A stretch of 64,000 bases of DNA from Jutongia hominis (GTDB taxonomy: Bacteria; Bacillota; Clostridia; Lachnospirales; Lachnospiraceae): the NCBI RefSeq assembly GCF_014384965.1, contig NZ_JACRSW010000007.1:6943-70942 (forward strand), in the 5' to 3' direction. Both the position numbers and the translations under genes were made by a program. Positions 61,029-64,000 of this stretch are shown piece after piece. A model generated the notes under the pieces. It was not told the DNA's origin and ran no database searches. It was given only the letters and a program-made list of their open reading frames with translations. The number at the start of each line of letters is the position of its first letter. The stretch's first letter is position 1.

Positions 61029-61212
61029 TTTTATTGTTTTTGTAATACTTTTTCGTTAAGTTCCTTTTATTGTTCCTTGTAATACTTTTTCGTTAAGTTC
61101 TTTTTATTGTTCTTTGTGATACTTTTTCGTTATGTTTTTTATTGTTCTTTGTGATACTTTTTCGTTATGTTTTTTATTGTTCTTTGTGATATTATTTCAT
61201 TATGTTCTTTTC
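61029..61212 (-). repeat. 35-37 bp tandem repeat in the metY leader, about five copies
   Basis: ATTGTT starts at 61033, 61069, 61106, 61141 and 61176. Each unit carries TTTGTGATAC and TTTTTCGTTATG-type blocks (plus strand). The array ends about 20 nt before the metY ribosome site. Confidence 0.9.
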
Positions 61213-61452
61213 TTCATGATTTATAACATTCCTAACAAGTATTTCTTGTTGTTCTTTTTCTTTTGAAATTCCTTGTTATTTTTAATGTATACTTTTGCAC
61301 GTTTCATAACAGTTTTTATTACTCTTTTGTTTTTGAGTCTCTCTGTTATTTTTGCATATTCCATAACACGTTTTATTGGGTTTAAAGAATACTTTCAAAT
61401 ATTTTCAAAAGCCACTTTTCCCATAAAAACATTCTATTTTATCACACTCTGC

Positions 61453-61563
61453 TTACCGGCAACACATCACATACTCTCCTTCACCGGTTGATCTGCTATA
61501 CATTCGTTCAAACGAATGATTCAGATGTCGGCTGCAATTATTTTGATACTTTTCTTTCACCAT
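61453..61563 (-). CDS. 36-codon leader ORF of metY ending Met-Cys-Cys-Arg
   Basis: The ATG at 61563 has a perfect GGAGG 7 nt upstream, stronger than at most genes here, and lies about 70 nt after the predicted transcription start. The peptide is basic, has three Cys codons, and ends Val-Met-Cys-Cys-Arg-stop. The last codons sit inside a hairpin with ACCGG/CCGGT arms. There is no membrane segment. The position and the terminal Cys pair suggest a cysteine-sensing leader peptide. A small functional protein is the alternative. Confidence 0.6.
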   Translation of the reverse strand: MVKEKYQNNCSRHLNHSFERMYSRSTGEGEYVMCCR

Positions 61564-61640
61564 TGCATAACCTCCTTCAAACATTGTATTCAGTTATCTT
61601 TAGTATTCATACTAATTTGCTATGAATAATTACAAGACAC

Positions 61641-61677
61641 ATATTACACCTGTATTCCTACTTTGTCAATAGGAATA
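61641..61677 (-). promoter_or_regulatory. metY promoter with palindromic operator over the -35
   Basis: On the minus strand TTGACA (61664-61669) and TAATAT (61641-61646) are 17 nt apart. A perfect palindrome, arms TATTCCTA and TAGGAATA with a 9-nt spacer (61653-61677), contains the -35 box. Its dyad over a sulfur-gene promoter fits a CymR/Rrf2-type repressor; the regulator is not in the window. Confidence 0.8.
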
Positions 61678-61970
61678 TTACGATTTATTCAATTTTTTTA
61701 TTTTTCCTTATTTGCAAAGCTAAATCCTACTGAATCAGTTTTTATTTTACTTCACTCATAAAACCCATTTCTAACCTTTTGCAAAGTGAATATTCCGGCT
61801 ACCATATCCCTGCTGTCCGGCATAAGGAAACCAAGAAAAGTATGTGATTGGATCAATACAAGTTTATCAGATTCATTCAATAATGTTAATGATAGCATCA
61901 AATTATTAGCTATTTTCTCGTCCGATATATCAAATCTTACCTAGAACATTTTCTTGTGTTAAAACATAAA
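61678..61970. other. Intergenic region without a visible gene
   Basis: AT-rich DNA between the metY promoter and the terminator of the Big2 gene. No ORF with a ribosome site, no tRNA and no clear hairpin was seen. Confidence 0.5.
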
Positions 61971-62011
61971 ATAGAGGATACACGTTTTTATAAACAAACG
62001 CGATCCTCTAT
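61971..62011 (-). terminator. Terminator of the protease-Big2 operon
   Basis: Perfect arms ATAGAGGAT and ATCCTCTAT with an AT-rich loop and TTTTAT after it on the minus strand, 40 nt behind the stop. Confidence 0.8.
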
Positions 62012-62051
62012 CCGTTAAACAATTCATTAGTTGCTAAAAGTTTTCTATTTT

Positions 62052-62774
62052 TTAAATGATTTCAAACTCAGAAAGCACATCACCACATGAAGTTTGCACA
62101 CGCACTCTATATTTTCCTTGACCTAATTCTCCAAAAACATTATCCAAATCCGCTTCTGTCACACTTTTATCTCCAGGCATAATATATCTTGCATCTGCAG
62201 TCACATCATTTGTTTTGCGCGGCATCACTGTCCAAACTTTACCGTCATACTTTTCTACTATAAAATAAGTCGGCAAAGTTATCATGCGTTGTGAAGTGTT
62301 ATAAACCGAAAATGTAATGGTCTTGGTGTTTTGAACAAAACTGTCAATTACCAATTTTGCATCTTTTATATTAGCTTCTCCATTTGTTCCCCATGAGCTT
62401 TGAGGGGCTGCTGAAGGTCCAATTGCCTGGGAATTACCAGTTGGCTTTGGTGTTGCTGGCAACTTATTCTTTTTTACCCACACATTACATCTATACTTTT
62501 TCCCTTTATACTTTGCTATAACAGAGCACCTCCCGCTTTTTTTTGCCTTTATTTTCCCCTTTCGTACTGTGGCAATTTTTTTATTGTTACTTTTCCAAAC
62601 CACTTTTTTTATTTTTGCACCTTTTAACCTAATTGTGCATGATTTTCCTTGGATTAGTACAACCTTTTTGGTGGACAATTTCACTCTCCCTAAAGCAGAT
62701 GGCTTCGAGCTATATGATATAACTCCTGTCGCAAATGACGCTACCAGTAAAATTATAATTAATCCTTTTCTCAC
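62052..62774 (-). CDS. Secreted Big2-domain protein with C-terminal Ig-like domain
   Basis: 240 residues. An N-terminal signal peptide (LIIILLVASFATGVISY) is followed by a lysine-rich Big2 domain (about 30-100; WKSNNKKIATVRKGKIKAKKSGRCSVIAKYKGK) and a Pro/Thr linker. The C-terminal Ig-like domain (about 132-240; YFIVEKYDGKVWTVMPRK, GKYRVRVQTSCGD) resembles the Big_14-type domain common in Firmicutes. AGGAGGGGAGG lies before the ATG. It is 32 bp behind the secreted protease and shares its terminator. Confidence 0.8.
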   Translation of the reverse strand: MRKGLIIILLVASFATGVISYSSKPSALGRVKLSTKKVVLIQGKSCTIRLKGAKIKKVVWKSNNKKIATVRKGKIKAKKSGRCSVIAKYKGKKYRCNVWVKKNKLPATPKPTGNSQAIGPSAAPQSSWGTNGEANIKDAKLVIDSFVQNTKTITFSVYNTSQRMITLPTYFIVEKYDGKVWTVMPRKTNDVTADARYIMPGDKSVTEADLDNVFGELGQGKYRVRVQTSCGDVLSEFEII

Positions 62775-62806
62775 ATTAAAACCTCCCCTCCTGTCATGTC
62801 ATGCCG

Positions 62807-63868
62807 TTATACATAATTGTTATTCTGTAGCCACACAATCAAAGAATAATCGTACCGCCTTCCTGATGACTCTCCACTCACCACTTGATTACTAGGCATC
62901 CTAGTATGAGTGATAACCCCGTGTACATAATAGTCGGAATCAAAATACGGAGAGCCGCTCTGTCCACCAGAACAATAAATATTATCACAATCTAAACGTA
63001 AATCCGTGTAACTCGTAACAGAACCATATGCTTCATACATTCGATATCCGTCATCACGATTTCCTGGATATCCAGCTTTCCTAAGACTCATCCCATTATT
63101 TATTTCTGAACTCATTCCAAAACAGCCTGTTTTTTCTACAGTCCGCTCGCCCCAAATCACATATGCTACATCATAATTAGAATCTGTTGTTATTTTTCCA
63201 TCTGCACTTCGTCCTGTAATGTATTGTGGATAATAAATATACGCAGAAACATTGGTAAACTGATGAGTATATGTATTATTATAACCATTATATCCATAGA
63301 ATGCTTGAAAATCTGTAGACCAGTTTCCATAATCATCAGTCAAACAATGGCGTGCAGTAGCACATAAATTAGGTCCAATAGCAAATCCCGTTCCCATATA
63401 TCCTGCTTTTTGCGTTCCAGCAGCATTTGTTGTTTCTGAAAAATAAAGCTTTGCAATTCTATAATATGGATCTGCTTGTGGATTACTAACAAGACTTCTG
63501 TTGTCAATGGCTCTTGTTGATTTTTGGCTTTCTCCATAATACTCCAATGTATTGTTTTTTGCATCATCAAACATCTGTTTTTCTTTTTTTGTTAATAGTT
63601 TTTGTTCCTGTGGTTCCGAAGCACTTTGGGGTTCAAATTCTGCTGTATCTACACTCCTTTTTCTTTGAGCATTTGAAACAACTGCTTGCAGCTCATCTTC
63701 TGTAATCAATGTTTCCGTCTGAGTTTTCACATCATAATATGCCAAGACTGCATCGGAACCTGCATCCAACGATTGACAATTGTCTTTCAAATCACAAGCA
63801 AATATATCTTGCGGAATTAACATAATTGTCAATACAAAAATCATCAAAACACTAAAAGCTTTTTTCAT
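62807..63868 (-). CDS. Secreted trypsin-like (V8/S1B-type) serine protease
   Basis: 353 residues. The signal peptide ends near FA-C at about residue 24. A propeptide-like region (about 25-130) is rich in Glu, Gln and Ser. The S1 fold follows with catalytic His in ATARHCLTDD, Asp in SNYDVAYVI and Ser in CSGGQSGSPYF, as in staphylococcal V8/glutamyl endopeptidases. It should cleave proteins outside the cell after pro-region removal. There is no Shine-Dalgarno site. The Met at 63868 lies about 5 nt after a -10 (TATTAT), so translation may be leaderless; the Met at 63874 overlaps that -10. Confidence 0.88.
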   Translation of the reverse strand: MKKAFSVLMIFVLTIMLIPQDIFACDLKDNCQSLDAGSDAVLAYYDVKTQTETLITEDELQAVVSNAQRKRSVDTAEFEPQSASEPQEQKLLTKKEKQMFDDAKNNTLEYYGESQKSTRAIDNRSLVSNPQADPYYRIAKLYFSETTNAAGTQKAGYMGTGFAIGPNLCATARHCLTDDYGNWSTDFQAFYGYNGYNNTYTHQFTNVSAYIYYPQYITGRSADGKITTDSNYDVAYVIWGERTVEKTGCFGMSSEINNGMSLRKAGYPGNRDDGYRMYEAYGSVTSYTDLRLDCDNIYCSGGQSGSPYFDSDYYVHGVITHTRMPSNQVVSGESSGRRYDYSLIVWLQNNNYV

Positions 63869-63872
63869 TTTC

Positions 63873-63902
63873 ATAATAAAACTATAGTGGCTCAGTTGTC
63901 AA
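63873..63902 (-). promoter_or_regulatory. Promoter of the protease operon abutting the start codon
   Basis: TTGACA (63897-63902) and TATTAT (63873-63878) have an 18-nt spacer on the minus strand. The start codon follows after GAAA. The remaining 98 bp to the window end hold no recognisable gene. Confidence 0.6.
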
Positions 63903-64000
63903 GACAAAAATTTAATATTTTTATAATGAACTGATATGTTGACGGGTTACATGAGAGAATGCAATGTAGCGTCTCCCGGACTTTTTATATTATGCGGCTG

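Noticed and set aside
61009..61640. SAM (S-box) riboswitch or T-box in the metY leader
   Set aside because: No S-box core or T-box AGGGTGGNACCGCG sequence is visible on the minus strand.

Overview
The window reads as chromosome of a low-GC, strictly anaerobic gut-type Firmicute. The best fit is Lachnospiraceae: lysine-rich Big2 secreted proteins, reverse rubrerythrin, an FprA flavodiiron protein, PEGA, YARHG and LytTR proteins, and a CotS-like protein. I cannot name the species. Most genes lie on the minus strand, and many starts were moved to fit a Shine-Dalgarno site.

Layout. 1-11.7 kb: the end of an lrgAB pair, a secreted GH25 lysozyme, glycogen branching enzyme, an orphan MotA/MotB-like proton-channel pair, a phosphohexomutase, and an operon of a CotS-like protein, a 44-codon ORF and a PEGA lipoprotein. 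11.9-21.8 kb: DegV, FprA, a MATE exporter, a five-tRNA operon (Pro-Gly-Arg-His-Gln), hisC with an aminotransferase, two identical tRNA-Lys genes, a sodium-coupled transporter and an SDR. 22-34.5 kb: small ORFs, a HAD phosphatase, enolase, a LytTR regulator, rplJ-rplL with an L10 leader, an ABC exporter, a HEAT-methyltransferase, a CLC-F-like channel, and perR plus rubrerythrin with matching palindromic operators. 34.6-43.7 kb: a zinc-ribbon/TcaA-like/YARHG envelope operon, an unknown coiled-coil protein, a Big2 protein, and Lrp divergent from glutamate dehydrogenase.

43.8-50.5 kb is a very AT-rich, tightly coupled mini-NRPS operon: C-A-T-R synthetase, acyl-AMP ligase, free carrier protein and phosphopantetheinyl transferase. 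The adenylation pocket reads as asparagine and release is reductive, so an N-acyl-asparagine aldehyde (or its cyclised or reduced form) is predicted. 50.6-56 kb: secreted leucine-rich-repeat proteins, one frameshifted, and a secreted unknown protein. 56.2-58.5 kb: LytTR plus LiaF-like envelope-stress genes and a flavodoxin-fold protein. 58.6-61.7 kb: the sulfur genes cysK and metY. metY has an unusual leader with a palindrome over the -35, a 36-codon ORF ending Met-Cys-Cys-Arg, and tandem repeats. 62-63.9 kb: an S1-type secreted protease and a Big2 protein.

Recurrent non-coding structure stands out. One dispersed intergenic repeat family is built of hairpins plus a conserved core ending in an A-tract. 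A second dispersed repeat has two copies. Several 35-45 bp tandem arrays lie in untranslated regions.
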